DNA of 48,271 bases from a virus. A model generated the notes under the pieces. That model ran no database searches. It was not told the origin of the DNA and saw nothing but the letters and a program-made list of their open reading frames with translations. Below are positions 24,578 through 33,312 of the stretch, piece by piece; within the stretch, counting starts at the first letter, position 1; every line of letters begins with the position of its first letter. Location of the stretch: positions 1-48,271 of IMG/VR virus record IMGVR_UViG_3300049255_000608. One strand, written 5' to 3'. The position numbers and the translations under genes are program-made.

Positions 24578-25894
24578 ATGGCGTCTCTCGATATCTTCCA
24601 CTCGGATCCGTTCACCACGATCCAGCTGACCAGCGCGATCGAGCGCGTTCCCTATCTGCCTCAGGGTATCGAATCCCTGGCCCTGTTCGATGACAAGCCG
24701 ATCCGCACCAAGGTCGCTATGGTCGAACAGCGCCAGGGCCAGCTTGTGATCCTGAATTTCCTCGATCGGGGCGCGCCGCGCACACAGCGCACCATGGAAC
24801 GCCGGCAGGCGCGTGGGTTCAACGTGCCCCGAATCGGTATGCAGGACACGATCTATGCCGAGGAAATCGCCACGATTCGTGAATTCGGTTCTGAAACCGA
24901 ACTGATGCAGGTCCAGACGGAGGTCGGACGGCGCCTGGTCGGTCCGACCGGCTTGCGGTCGAACGTCCGCTACACGCAGGAGTATCACAAGCTGGCGGCG
25001 ATCCAGGGGCTGCTGCTGGATTCGGACGGCAGTGTGCTGCACAACTGGTTCCAGGAATTCGGCATCGCGCAGCCGCAGGAAATCCCGTTCAACTTCGCGA
25101 ACCTGCAGGCGCAGTATGTTACGAACGGCATCGCGGGGTTGCGGTCTCTGTGCAACCAGGTGGTGCGCAATATGAAGCGCGCGGCGCAGGGATCCTGGAT
25201 CGAGGGGCGGTCCCGCGCCGTCGCTTTGTGTGGCGATGCGTTCTTTGACGCGCTGATCTCCACCCCCGAAGTGCGCAGCACGTATTTGAACTGGATGCAG
25301 GCGCAGGAGCTGCGGCAGAACCTGGCGTTCGAGGTATTTAACTGGGGCGGTATCGACTGGGTCAATTACCGCGGCTCTGATGATGTGGTCGGCCTGGTGG
25401 GCACGGCGACCGCGAATAGCGGAACGATCGCGTGCTCCGGCATCCAGTCGGCTTACACGGTGCTGGGGAAGGAAGTATCCGTGCAGGGGATGCAGGTCAG
25501 CGGCCCAGGCATTCCGGCTGGGGCCACCATCGGCAGCGTGAGTGTCGGGGTCAGCTTCACTCTCGCGAGCTCGGTGGTCGCAAGCCAGTCCACCAACGGC
25601 ATTTACAACGTCAGTGCCGGCGGCAATCAATATACCGGGGGCGGTTCGATCTCGATCCCGTCGAACAAGGTGAAGTTCGCACCGCGCTTCGCGCCCGGGA
25701 TCTTCGAAAAAGTGATGGCGCCGGCCGACAGCTTCGACTGGATCAACACGCTGGGTAAGCCCGAGTATGTGCGGATCATCCCGGACACCAAACGCAACGA
25801 GCATGTTGGGCTGGAGATGGATTCGTTCGCGCTGCACATCTGCACGCGGCCGGAGACCCTCCAGTCGGGAACGATGGACTCCACCGCTGACTGA
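24578..25894 (+). CDS. Major capsid protein (lambda GpE family) with Ig-like insert
   Basis: This 438-residue protein is an E-type HK97-fold capsid protein, with TTIQLTSAIERVPYLPQGIE near the N-terminus, ERRQARGFNVPRIGMQDTIY, and a C-terminal PDTKRNEHVGLEMDSFALHI. Residues about 274-350 form a beta-rich insert (VSVQGMQVSGPGIPAGATIG, then SFTLASSVVASQSTNG) of the Ig-like type seen on phage surfaces. CGGAGG lies seven bases before the ATG, the strongest ribosome binding site nearby, fitting high expression. The frame open upstream of 24578 is the shadow of the decoration gene. Confidence 0.92.
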   Translation: MASLDIFHSDPFTTIQLTSAIERVPYLPQGIESLALFDDKPIRTKVAMVEQRQGQLVILNFLDRGAPRTQRTMERRQARGFNVPRIGMQDTIYAEEIATIREFGSETELMQVQTEVGRRLVGPTGLRSNVRYTQEYHKLAAIQGLLLDSDGSVLHNWFQEFGIAQPQEIPFNFANLQAQYVTNGIAGLRSLCNQVVRNMKRAAQGSWIEGRSRAVALCGDAFFDALISTPEVRSTYLNWMQAQELRQNLAFEVFNWGGIDWVNYRGSDDVVGLVGTATANSGTIACSGIQSAYTVLGKEVSVQGMQVSGPGIPAGATIGSVSVGVSFTLASSVVASQSTNGIYNVSAGGNQYTGGGSISIPSNKVKFAPRFAPGIFEKVMAPADSFDWINTLGKPEYVRIIPDTKRNEHVGLEMDSFALHICTRPETLQSGTMDSTAD

Positions 25895-25928
25895 TCTGCA
25901 CCTGGCTTGATTGGCGGAGGAAGTTATC

Positions 25929-26189
25929 ATGACCACCACGACAACGGTGTTTCCGAAGAAGGGCGTGACGCTGTTCCTTCCGGGCGGCGTGCATGGCTTC
26001 ACGGATCAGGAACGCGGCGTGCCGGTGCCAACCGGCCATGCCACCACAATGCTTGCAGTTGGGCACGTCGAGACGGCCGAGCAGCGCAAGGCGGCAGCCG
26101 ACCTGGCGAAGGCCGAGACCGAGAAGGCGGCGGCCCAACAGGCAGCCGCAGCACCGGCAGAAGCCGAAGCCGAGCATCTGGCGGGCTGA
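25929..26189 (+). CDS. Hypothetical protein, FI-like position
   Basis: This 86-residue protein has an N-terminal beta segment (TVFPKKGVTLFLPGGVHGFT) and an Ala/Glu/Lys-rich helical tail (EQRKAAADLAKAETEKAAAQ). It lies between the capsid and FII-type genes, the position of lambda FI, but no sequence match to FI is clear. GGAGG precedes the ATG by eight bases. Confidence 0.55.
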   Translation: MTTTTTVFPKKGVTLFLPGGVHGFTDQERGVPVPTGHATTMLAVGHVETAEQRKAAADLAKAETEKAAAQQAAAAPAEAEAEHLAG

Positions 26190-26191
26190 CG

Positions 26192-26539
26192 ATGATTGAC
26201 CTGGACGCCCAGGTTCTGGCGCCGAACTTCGCGGTGTGGAGCGAAGGAAATCGCGGCCAGCCGGTGCCGAGCTATGTGCCATCGGATGGCGGCGCGGCCA
26301 GCTCGATCGACGGCATCTTTCGCATCCCGTCGAACACCCTGTTCGGCGGCGGCGAGGCGCCGGGGCTGACCAGCCGCCGGCCAGAGCTGGATATCCGCGC
26401 CAGCCAGGTCCCGCGGGGCATCACCATCGCCCAGGGCGGCACATTCACCGTGCGTGGCATCGCCTACCTGATCACCGATCAGCGGCCTGACGGCGAAGGC
26501 CTGATCACGCTGCACCTTTCCGAGGCCCCGATCTCCTGA
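26192..26539 (+). CDS. Head-tail joining protein (gpFII-like)
   Basis: This 115-residue beta-rich protein has SSIDGIFRIPSNTLFGGG near the middle, then RRPELDIRASQVPRGITIAQ and RGIAYLITDQRPDGEGLITL. That order resembles lambda gpFII, which completes the head and forms the tail attachment site. Length (lambda FII is about 117 residues) and position agree. Confidence 0.7.
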   Translation: MIDLDAQVLAPNFAVWSEGNRGQPVPSYVPSDGGAASSIDGIFRIPSNTLFGGGEAPGLTSRRPELDIRASQVPRGITIAQGGTFTVRGIAYLITDQRPDGEGLITLHLSEAPIS

Positions 26540-26838
26540 TGGCACGCAACGACCTGCTCTGCGGCGCGGCGCCTCTGGCGCTGGGCGCGACGCCGCACCG
26601 TGCCCCGGACGTCGCGGATTTCTGCATCACCGGCCGGTCCTGGGGCGGTGACATGAAGCTGCAGGTGGGCGGTCACGTGCTGCGCGTGCCCTTGGTGCCG
26701 GGTAGTAGCCCGGCGCAGACCGCTGCAGCCGTTGTGCGGGCCGCCAGCGCGCATCCTGCCCTGCGTGGCGAACTGAAGGTGGATGCCGTGGGCCAGGCGA
26801 TCGTGCGGCTGTCGCTGCGTCAGGTAGCTACGCAATGA
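26539..26838 (+). CDS. Hypothetical head-tail region protein
   Basis: This 99-residue protein contains MKLQVGGHVLRVPLVPGSSP, followed by AQTAAAVVRAASAHPALRGE. The pattern vGG-x-v-x-V-P-G-s-xAQ-aaavv-Aa resembles a small domain seen in phage tail sheath proteins. It is joined to both neighbours by short overlaps. A connector or completion role is likely from position only. Confidence 0.5.
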   Translation: MARNDLLCGAAPLALGATPHRAPDVADFCITGRSWGGDMKLQVGGHVLRVPLVPGSSPAQTAAAVVRAASAHPALRGELKVDAVGQAIVRLSLRQVATQ

Positions 26839-27740
26839 CCGCCGCGCGCACCATGCTGTGCATCGCCGCCGTCAACGCGCTGGGCGCCGCGGCGGCGCTC
26901 GCCGAAACCGATCCGGACTTCGCCCCCCTACCCGGCGCACAGGTGTTTGTGGGGCAGACCTGGCCCTCGCAATCGCCAACCCCGGGCGCGGCGCCGATGC
27001 CCAACCAGCTGCTGGTGTATGGCTGGGAGGAAGACAGCGACAGCCTCTCCGGTGAGTCCACATCGCCACAGTTCAAGACGACCACCATGCTGGTTGTGGA
27101 AGCCCGCGTCGAAACCCGCAGCCCGGCGGCGCAAGCCACGCTGCCCAGCGTCCCATCGTCCGATGCCATCGCGGCAACCGTCGATGCCCGGCTCGCGGCG
27201 CTGACCTATGCCGTAAAGAACGCGCTGCTGTGCGGCCTGGCAACCCAGGCCACCGCGGTCAACGGTGGTCAGCCCTTGGTGCAGGGCTTCGGCAAGCTGC
27301 AGAGCAAGGCGATGCTGGACGGCGAGGGTCAGCGCATCGCCGGCAACGATGCCGTGACTATCGACGTGATCTATGGCGAAACGTTCAATTTCGCGACTGT
27401 CACAGCCACGCCGGCACTGACCGAAGTCTCGACCACGATCGGCGCGCAGGCTGTCGCCAAGGCAAACAACGGCAACCAAGGCAACGGCACGATCTCGGCA
27501 GTCGCCGTCGGCGGCGGCGTACAGGTTGGCACTTACGCCGTGGCCTTCACCTCGGCCACGTCCTTCACCGTCACCAACCCCGACAGCACGTCGGCCGGAG
27601 CCGGAACGGTCGGCACTCAATTTGCCGGCGGCGGCCTGACCTTCACAATCACCGTCGGCTCACAGGCCTACGTCGCCGGCGACGGCTACGGAATCGCCGT
27701 GTGGGCGGCGGCCGAAACCCAGCTCAACCTTTCAGAGTAG
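26835..27740 (+). CDS. Tail terminator-like protein with fused decoration-type domain
   Basis: This 301-residue protein has an N-terminal half (1-185) of tail-terminator type: LLVYGWEEDSD, then FKTTTMLVVEARVETRSPAA, a helix around LAALTYAVKNALLC, and DAVTIDVIYGETFNF. Residues about 211-290 form a separate beta domain (NNGNQGNGTISAVAV, VGTYAVAFTSATSFTVTNPD, GGGLTFTITVG, GDGYGIAV). Its landmarks match the second inserted domain of the head decoration protein. It precedes the sheath gene, as expected for the protein capping the tail tube and sheath. Confidence 0.65.
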   Translation: MTAARTMLCIAAVNALGAAAALAETDPDFAPLPGAQVFVGQTWPSQSPTPGAAPMPNQLLVYGWEEDSDSLSGESTSPQFKTTTMLVVEARVETRSPAAQATLPSVPSSDAIAATVDARLAALTYAVKNALLCGLATQATAVNGGQPLVQGFGKLQSKAMLDGEGQRIAGNDAVTIDVIYGETFNFATVTATPALTEVSTTIGAQAVAKANNGNQGNGTISAVAVGGGVQVGTYAVAFTSATSFTVTNPDSTSAGAGTVGTQFAGGGLTFTITVGSQAYVAGDGYGIAVWAAAETQLNLSE

Positions 27741-27754
27741 GAGCGCAGCGCGCC

Positions 27755-29338
27755 ATGAGTGCTTCGATCGCCCAAGAGTTCCAGCAGATCTCCTCGGCCA
27801 ATCCGCAGCCGCCGCTGTACTACATCGAGTTCAACAACTCGGCCGCCGGCGTCGCCGGCAACGCGCCGCAGAAGAATCTGATCATTGGCCAGAGCATCAA
27901 CACGGTTGCAGCAGTCGCCACCTATGTGCCATCCGCGATGTGGGCAGCCAACTATTTCGGGGCCGGATCGCAGCTGGCGCTGATGGCAGCAAAGGTCTAC
28001 GCCAACGACAACGAGGCGCAGCTCTGGGCCTATCCGCTGGCTGACGCCAATAGCTCGGCTGCCGCGGCGGGCAGTATTGCCTTCACTGGGCCGGCCACCG
28101 CCAATGGCACGATCTTCCTGATGGTGAACGGGCGCGAACTGCAGGTCGGCGTGATCTCCGGCATGACGGCGCAGCAGATCGCCACCGCCGTGGTGGCAGC
28201 GGTTACCGCCTACATCGATCCACGTGGCATGGTGCTGCCGGCCACGGCCGCGATCGATGGCACGCACAACTATCAGGTGGACTTCACCGCCCGGAATAAG
28301 GGCACGATCGGCAACACGATCGGCCTGACGCTGAACTTCTACGGCTCTGCGAATGGCGAGGTGCTGCCCGCCGGCGTCGGTGCCACGGTCGTTGCGATGA
28401 CCGGCGGCGCGACAGATCCGGATCTCGCCGGCGTCGCGGCCGCGCTGGGGCCGGTCGCTTACGATTTCATCGCCGAGGCCGGCTACAACGAGTCGACGCA
28501 GCTTAATGAGCTGCAGACCATGATGTCCTTCACCAGTGGCCGCTGGAGCTACGCGCAGCAGCTCTATGGCCATGTGTGGAGCGCCTATCAGTCCACTGCC
28601 GGCTTCAGCGGATCGGACCTTCTGACCTTCGGCGCTACCAGGAACGATCCGCACCTGACCGTGGTTGGATACGAACAGGCCTGCCCGCACGCCACCTTCG
28701 ATATCGCTGCCGCCAACATGGCATCTTTCGGTGCCGGTTCAAAAGCGGGTGTCTCGCAGCCGGAACAGACATTGCCGCTGGTGGACATCCTCGCCGCGCC
28801 TTACGGCAATCGGTTCCTGTTTGCCACGCAAACTGCGCTGTTGCAGACCGGCATCGCACTGATGATGCCGAACAACGACAACTCGGCCTCGATCATGGCC
28901 TCGGTCACCACCTATCAATTGAACACCTGGGGACAGACCGATCGCAGCTATCTGTATGCCACCACGATGTTCCAGTTCATGTATTACGTGCGCGACCAGA
29001 AGGCGAACCTGACGCAGAAGTTCCCGCGCGCGGTGCTGGCGGCCGATGGCACCAGCTTCGGCCAGCAGGGTAATTTCGGCACCAACACGCCAACGATCGT
29101 TACCCCCAAGGTGATGGAATCGGAGCTGATCGCCGAATATGCGCGCATGTGCCCGGGCGGCGACCTGCAATGTGTGGTGCAGGCGGCGAATGACTACGGG
29201 CCGCAATGTCAGATCAACGGCGCGAACCCGAACCGGATGGATGTGCTGGACAATCCGATCATGGTCGGCGGCCTGCGTATGATCGCGGTGATCAACCAGT
29301 TCCGCCTGGTCGTTCCGCCCACACCGATCGCGGCGTAA
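27755..29338 (+). CDS. Contractile tail sheath protein (Mu gpL-like)
   Basis: This 527-residue protein is a Mu-type sheath. Supporting segments are QKNLIIGQSINTVAAVATYV, AKVYANDNEAQLWAYPLADA, a VNGRELQVGVISGMTAQQIA insert domain, and a C-terminus with VMESELIAEYARM, then NPIMVGGLRMIAVINQFRLV. Length is close to Mu gpL. Its presence means the virion has a contractile tail, although the capsid genes are lambda-like. Confidence 0.92.
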   Translation: MSASIAQEFQQISSANPQPPLYYIEFNNSAAGVAGNAPQKNLIIGQSINTVAAVATYVPSAMWAANYFGAGSQLALMAAKVYANDNEAQLWAYPLADANSSAAAAGSIAFTGPATANGTIFLMVNGRELQVGVISGMTAQQIATAVVAAVTAYIDPRGMVLPATAAIDGTHNYQVDFTARNKGTIGNTIGLTLNFYGSANGEVLPAGVGATVVAMTGGATDPDLAGVAAALGPVAYDFIAEAGYNESTQLNELQTMMSFTSGRWSYAQQLYGHVWSAYQSTAGFSGSDLLTFGATRNDPHLTVVGYEQACPHATFDIAAANMASFGAGSKAGVSQPEQTLPLVDILAAPYGNRFLFATQTALLQTGIALMMPNNDNSASIMASVTTYQLNTWGQTDRSYLYATTMFQFMYYVRDQKANLTQKFPRAVLAADGTSFGQQGNFGTNTPTIVTPKVMESELIAEYARMCPGGDLQCVVQAANDYGPQCQINGANPNRMDVLDNPIMVGGLRMIAVINQFRLVVPPTPIAA

Positions 29339-29373
29339 TCCGCACCACCCGTCCCTGAAAAGGAGCATCACCC

Positions 29374-29745
29374 ATGGCTGTCGGCCCCACTGGCGGCGTC
29401 GCGTTCCTCAAGTTCAACGGTCTGCAATATCAGCTGCGCGGTCAGTTGAAAGTGCAGCCGAACATGACGGAGGCAGAGTGGATCGCCAATCAGGATCGAA
29501 CCATCACCTACACCGAAAAGGCCGTCGTGCCCTACATCGAAGGGACATTGAGCGACAGTGGCGGTCTGTCTGTGCAGCAGCTCTCGCGGATCCGCGGGGC
29601 AACCGTCCTAGCCCAGCTGTCCAATGGCAAGCAATACACGCTTCAGCAGGCAGGCACCTGGGGTGAGGTGGCAGACGACACCGAAAAGGGTGAAATCAAA
29701 GTCAAGTTTGGTGGTGCAAGCTGCTACGAGCAGCTCTCTTCATAA
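29374..29745 (+). CDS. Tail tube protein (Mu gpM-like)
   Basis: This 123-residue protein follows the sheath directly. Motifs include VAFLKFNGLQYQLRGQLKVQ, then EKAVVPYIEGTLSDSGG and a C-terminal TWGEVADDTEKGEIKVKFGG. Size, beta-rich character and position match the inner tube protein of Mu-like myophages. AAAGGAG precedes the start. Confidence 0.9.
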   Translation: MAVGPTGGVAFLKFNGLQYQLRGQLKVQPNMTEAEWIANQDRTITYTEKAVVPYIEGTLSDSGGLSVQQLSRIRGATVLAQLSNGKQYTLQQAGTWGEVADDTEKGEIKVKFGGASCYEQLSS

Positions 29746-29762
29746 CGAGAAAGGACTGAAGT

Positions 29763-30089
29763 ATGCCCGATACGATAACTCGTAAGCATACACTTGCGAC
29801 TCCGGTGACCGCCTATGACCAACAGGTCACCGAGGTCACGCTGCGCCTACCGACGCCGATGGAGCTGCGCCAGTGTGGTCAGCCATATCTGATCATCAAC
29901 GGCGGCATAAAGGCAGATTATGAGGCCTGCGCGCAGCTTCTGATGAAGGTATGCGATCCGCCGCTCCCTGGCCCGGCGATCGATACCCTTCACCCAGCTG
30001 ACTTCGATGAGATGGCGATGATCTTGGTGGGTTTTACGAGACTCAACCGCCGTGGGGCGGCCGCGAATATATCCCAGCCCACCGCCTAA
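29763..30089 (+). CDS. Tail assembly chaperone, short form (Mu gp41-like)
   Basis: This 108-residue protein lies between tube and tape measure. It carries VTEVTLRLPTPMELRQCGQP and an acidic helical end (FDEMAMILVGF). This is the in-frame product of a two-product chaperone gene that coats the tape measure during tail assembly. A slippery site near codon 90 allows a longer product (separate entry). Confidence 0.82.
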   Translation: MPDTITRKHTLATPVTAYDQQVTEVTLRLPTPMELRQCGQPYLIINGGIKADYEACAQLLMKVCDPPLPGPAIDTLHPADFDEMAMILVGFTRLNRRGAAANISQPTA

Positions 30090-30217
30090 TTAACGACTGT
30101 TTCGACATCGCCTGGTTCTGGCGCATGGACCCGTTCGCTGTCATGGCGCTCCCCGAGCGGGATCTGTTGCTACTTCATGAACAGGCACGGCGCCTTTCTG
30201 AAAATGTGAAGGGATAA
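29763..30217 (+). CDS. Tail assembly chaperone, -1 frameshift fusion
   Basis: A -1 shift at GGGTTTT (30029-30035) joins the first 91 codons to an overlapping frame. That frame has been open since the TGA at 30008 and ends at the TAA at 30215-30217, giving about 151 residues. The added part reads YETQPPWGGREYIPAHRLIN and then CFDIAWFWRMDPFAVMALPE, with a helical end. The W-x-R-M-D-P-F...M-x-L-P pattern is typical of the downstream part of such chaperones. The frame has no good start of its own, and it explains the 131 bases before the tape measure. Confidence 0.8.
30029..30035 (+). promoter_or_regulatory. Programmed -1 frameshift slippery heptamer
   Basis: In the zero frame the codons read gtG GGT TTT, a canonical X-XXY-YYZ heptamer (G-GGT-TTT). 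Both tRNAs can re-pair one base back. It lies inside the overlap between the zero and -1 frames (30008-30089). Confidence 0.8.
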
Positions 30218-30220
30218 CTG

Positions 30221-32035
30221 ATGGCCTCCGATCAGACCCTTCGGGCGATCATCACGGTGTTGGACCGCACGGCGGAGCCGATCCACCAGATCAATGCGCG
30301 GTTTGAGGCGATGGGCGCGCCGCTGCGCGAGATCAGTTCGCGCGTTAGTGAACTGGCCGAGGAAGTCGGGCTGAAGCGGATCGGGGAGCACGCGAAAAAG
30401 GCATTCGAGCAAGTCCGCCATCTTGGTGAGGCGGTACTCGAGATTGCCGGTCCGCTCGCGGCACTGGGAGCCGCCGGAAGTGTAGCGGGCCTCGTTGAGA
30501 TGGCGAAGTCTACGGCCGAATTCGCCGAGCAGCTGGATATCGGCGCCGGCATGACGGGAATTGCGACGGAGACGCTCTCCGGATGGCATTATGCCGCGGG
30601 GCTGGTGAACGTTGATGTTCAGCAGCTTGATAAGGGCTTCACTTATCTGAACCGGAACATCAACGAAGCGGCGGCTGGCAAGGCGAAGGATGTGCAGACC
30701 ATCTTGACCCGGATGGGGCTCACCAACGCGCCAGGCCACCTGGTCAATACGGGTGATGCACTTAAGGCGGTTGCGGCTGAGGTGAAGCATCTTGTTGATG
30801 GCGGTCATATCCAGCTCGCCACCGACATGATGTCGAAGCTGTTCGGCGCGCGGCAAGGCGCGCAGTTAATGCCGCTATTCGAGCAGGGGCCAGAAGGGCT
30901 GAAGAAGGCCCTCGGCGAAGCGGCTGAGGCGGGAATTTCGCTGACATCCGCGCAAACCCGTTCCGGCCATGAGTTCATGGACCAGTATAAGGCGATGTCC
31001 GCGTCGGTGGACGGCCTGAAGGTCGCGATCGGCAATGAGCTCTTGCCTGCCTTGACGCCGATTCTCGAAGGAATGCGGGATTGGCTGAATGCAAACCGCG
31101 AATGGATCGCGACGAAGATCGGCGAGTCGGTGAAATACTTTTCCGAAAGGATAAAGGAAATCGACTGGAAGGCTATCGGGCATGATCTCCATGAGATCGG
31201 TGCGGGGGCGGCCTTGGTGGTCGATAAACTTGGTGGCATCGGACCCGCCATCGGTGTGGTTGCGGCCATAAGTTTGGCGCCGGAGATCGCGGCGTTCATG
31301 CAACTTGGTGGCGCAGTGGCGGGAGTAGCCGCCAAGTTCGTAGTCTTTCCGGTCGCGGAGCTGCTTGTGTCGTTCGCGACGTTGGTTCCAGCTATCGAAA
31401 GCTTCCGGGATGTGTGGGTGGCGCTTGATGTAGCGATGGACGCCAACCCTCTCGGTGTTGCTGTCCTAGCGGTTGCTGCCCTTGGTGTGGCGGCTTACGA
31501 GTTGTATGAGCACTGGAATCAGGTCGAGGGATTTTTCGAGGATCTGTGGAACTCATTGCCCGGTTGGGCAAAGACCGGCGTGCAGATAATCGGTGCGTCC
31601 ATCGCGCCATTCATTGCGATCCCAGCGGAGATCTACGCGCACTGGTCGGACCTCAAGGGGTTCTTCACAACGTTGTTGGCTGACATCGCGAGCATCTTCG
31701 AGAGCGCATATAAGCGTATCGAGCCAATTGTACGGAGTATCGAGCATCCACTCGATTGGATTGGGCAAAAACTTGGGATGGACCATTCGGCATCTCCTTC
31801 TGCGGAAGATTTCCGTCATCGCCACGATCCGCTTCGTCTTGGCGTCCAGCCACCGCTATCCACGTTGCCCGGGGCGGCAGCCGCCGCTGGCGCCGCGCTA
31901 GCGAACGGGCCGCAGGGTCAAACCAAAGTGACCGTTGACTTCCTGAATTTGCCGCCCGCGCGGGTTTCGACCGAAAGTCGCGGCAGCGCGGATCCGCCAC
32001 AGATCAATATCGGCGAGGCGATGGTGCCGGGATGA
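30221..32035 (+). CDS. Tail tape measure protein
   Basis: This 604-residue protein has an N-terminal helical region (QTLRAIITVLDRTAEPIHQI), hydrophobic stretches at about 76-96 and 340-430, and a low-complexity Ala/Pro C-terminus. Position after the chaperone and helix-rich composition identify the tape measure. It is short for this role; using the usual estimate of about 0.15 nm per residue the tail would be near 90 nm. That figure is an estimate, not a measurement. Confidence 0.85.
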   Translation: MASDQTLRAIITVLDRTAEPIHQINARFEAMGAPLREISSRVSELAEEVGLKRIGEHAKKAFEQVRHLGEAVLEIAGPLAALGAAGSVAGLVEMAKSTAEFAEQLDIGAGMTGIATETLSGWHYAAGLVNVDVQQLDKGFTYLNRNINEAAAGKAKDVQTILTRMGLTNAPGHLVNTGDALKAVAAEVKHLVDGGHIQLATDMMSKLFGARQGAQLMPLFEQGPEGLKKALGEAAEAGISLTSAQTRSGHEFMDQYKAMSASVDGLKVAIGNELLPALTPILEGMRDWLNANREWIATKIGESVKYFSERIKEIDWKAIGHDLHEIGAGAALVVDKLGGIGPAIGVVAAISLAPEIAAFMQLGGAVAGVAAKFVVFPVAELLVSFATLVPAIESFRDVWVALDVAMDANPLGVAVLAVAALGVAAYELYEHWNQVEGFFEDLWNSLPGWAKTGVQIIGASIAPFIAIPAEIYAHWSDLKGFFTTLLADIASIFESAYKRIEPIVRSIEHPLDWIGQKLGMDHSASPSAEDFRHRHDPLRLGVQPPLSTLPGAAAAAGAALANGPQGQTKVTVDFLNLPPARVSTESRGSADPPQINIGEAMVPG

Positions 32036-33312
32036 GCGACTTCACATCCTCCGCCGGCGTCGGCCTGTTCGGCGACTGGCGCCAGAACCTGCAGCCGGGA
32101 TCCTTCCGCGGCATCCCGTTCCTGTGCCGGGACGTTTCGAACCCGGCTGGGCAGCGCCTGGCCAAGTTTGAATTCCCCGACAGCGACCAGCCGCAGGTGC
32201 AGCCCCTGGGCCGCGGCATCAAGACCTGGCGTCTGCAGCTCTACGTCGCCGGCGATGACTACATGGATCAGCGGGATGCGCTGGAACAGGCGCTCGACCA
32301 GGATGGCCCAGGCACCTTGGTGCACCCCTACCGTGGCCAGCTACAGGTCTACGCCGAGTTCCCCTGCCCGATTAAGGAGCTGTCGGAAAAGGGCCGCGCC
32401 GCCTTCTTTGAATGCAATTTCGTGGAGGAAGGTGGCCCGGCGCAGCCGACGCCGTCGCCCGACACGGCTTCCATCGCCTTCGATGCGGCGGACGATGTGT
32501 TCAGCCAGCTCGCCGATGCCTTCAACGGCGGGTTGTATGCGTTCGACGGCGCCTTTGCCTTCGTCCAGGCGGCGACGGAGCTGATGTTCACCGCCGTGCA
32601 GACCGCGCTCGGCGTGGTGCTGACCGCCGAAGCCGGCGTGCTGTCGGTGGCGCAGGACATCGTCACACTGGCGGCCGTCGCCTATGACGATACGGTCGGC
32701 TACGCCGAGGTGCTGACCGGTCTGTTTCAGGATTACGTCGTGGCGATCGTCACCGCCGCCAACGTTATCGTCTCCACCGTGGATCCCACGGCACCTCCCG
32801 GTTACCAGGACAGCTCCCGCCTGCCGGAGCTGCCCACGGACCCCAGCTACGGCCTGGGGGCGATCGCCGGCGGCGCCATCACGCTGGCCCCCGCAAGTGC
32901 CACGGGGCAGCTGGCAACGAATGCCACAGCGCTGGGCCAGCTCGTGCAGGGCGCCGCCACGGCCGCGCTCCTGCAGCTGTATGCCCAGACCAGCTTTACC
33001 GCCTCCCAGGACGTCGATACCGCCCGCTCGCAGGCCTATGGCCTGGTGGTGGCGCAGATCGATGCCGCCGCAGGCAATGATCCGCTGATCCAGACCTGGC
33101 GCGCGGCCCTGGTGGCGATGGTCACGCAGCTGACGCAGAACGCGAAGCAGCTCCCGCTGCTGGCGACCTACACCACGCCGGCGCCGATGCCGGCGCTGGT
33201 GCTGGCGCAACGCCTGTTCCAGGACGGCAGCCAGGCTGACACGTTGGTACAGCGCAACGGGGCACCGCACCCGTTGTTCATGCCGCAAACGGTTGAATAC
33301 CTCGCGCAATGA
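32032..33312 (+). CDS. DNA circularisation / tail protein (Mu gpN-like)
   Basis: This 426-residue protein has a conserved N-terminal domain: GDWRQNLQPGSFRGIPFLCR, GRGIKTWRLQLYVAGDDYMD, LDQDGPGTLVHPYRGQLQV and FFECNFVEEG. These match the DNA-circulation N-terminal domain of Mu gpN, now viewed as a baseplate-tail component. The C-terminal 250 residues are Ala-rich and helical. It overlaps its neighbours by four bases on each side. Confidence 0.9.
   Translation: MSDFTSSAGVGLFGDWRQNLQPGSFRGIPFLCRDVSNPAGQRLAKFEFPDSDQPQVQPLGRGIKTWRLQLYVAGDDYMDQRDALEQALDQDGPGTLVHPYRGQLQVYAEFPCPIKELSEKGRAAFFECNFVEEGGPAQPTPSPDTASIAFDAADDVFSQLADAFNGGLYAFDGAFAFVQAATELMFTAVQTALGVVLTAEAGVLSVAQDIVTLAAVAYDDTVGYAEVLTGLFQDYVVAIVTAANVIVSTVDPTAPPGYQDSSRLPELPTDPSYGLGAIAGGAITLAPASATGQLATNATALGQLVQGAATAALLQLYAQTSFTASQDVDTARSQAYGLVVAQIDAAAGNDPLIQTWRAALVAMVTQLTQNAKQLPLLATYTTPAPMPALVLAQRLFQDGSQADTLVQRNGAPHPLFMPQTVEYLAQ

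Noticed and set aside
24497-26002. 501-codon antisense frame opposite the capsid gene
   Set aside because: It is a shadow of a recognised capsid gene; no start signals and no motifs.
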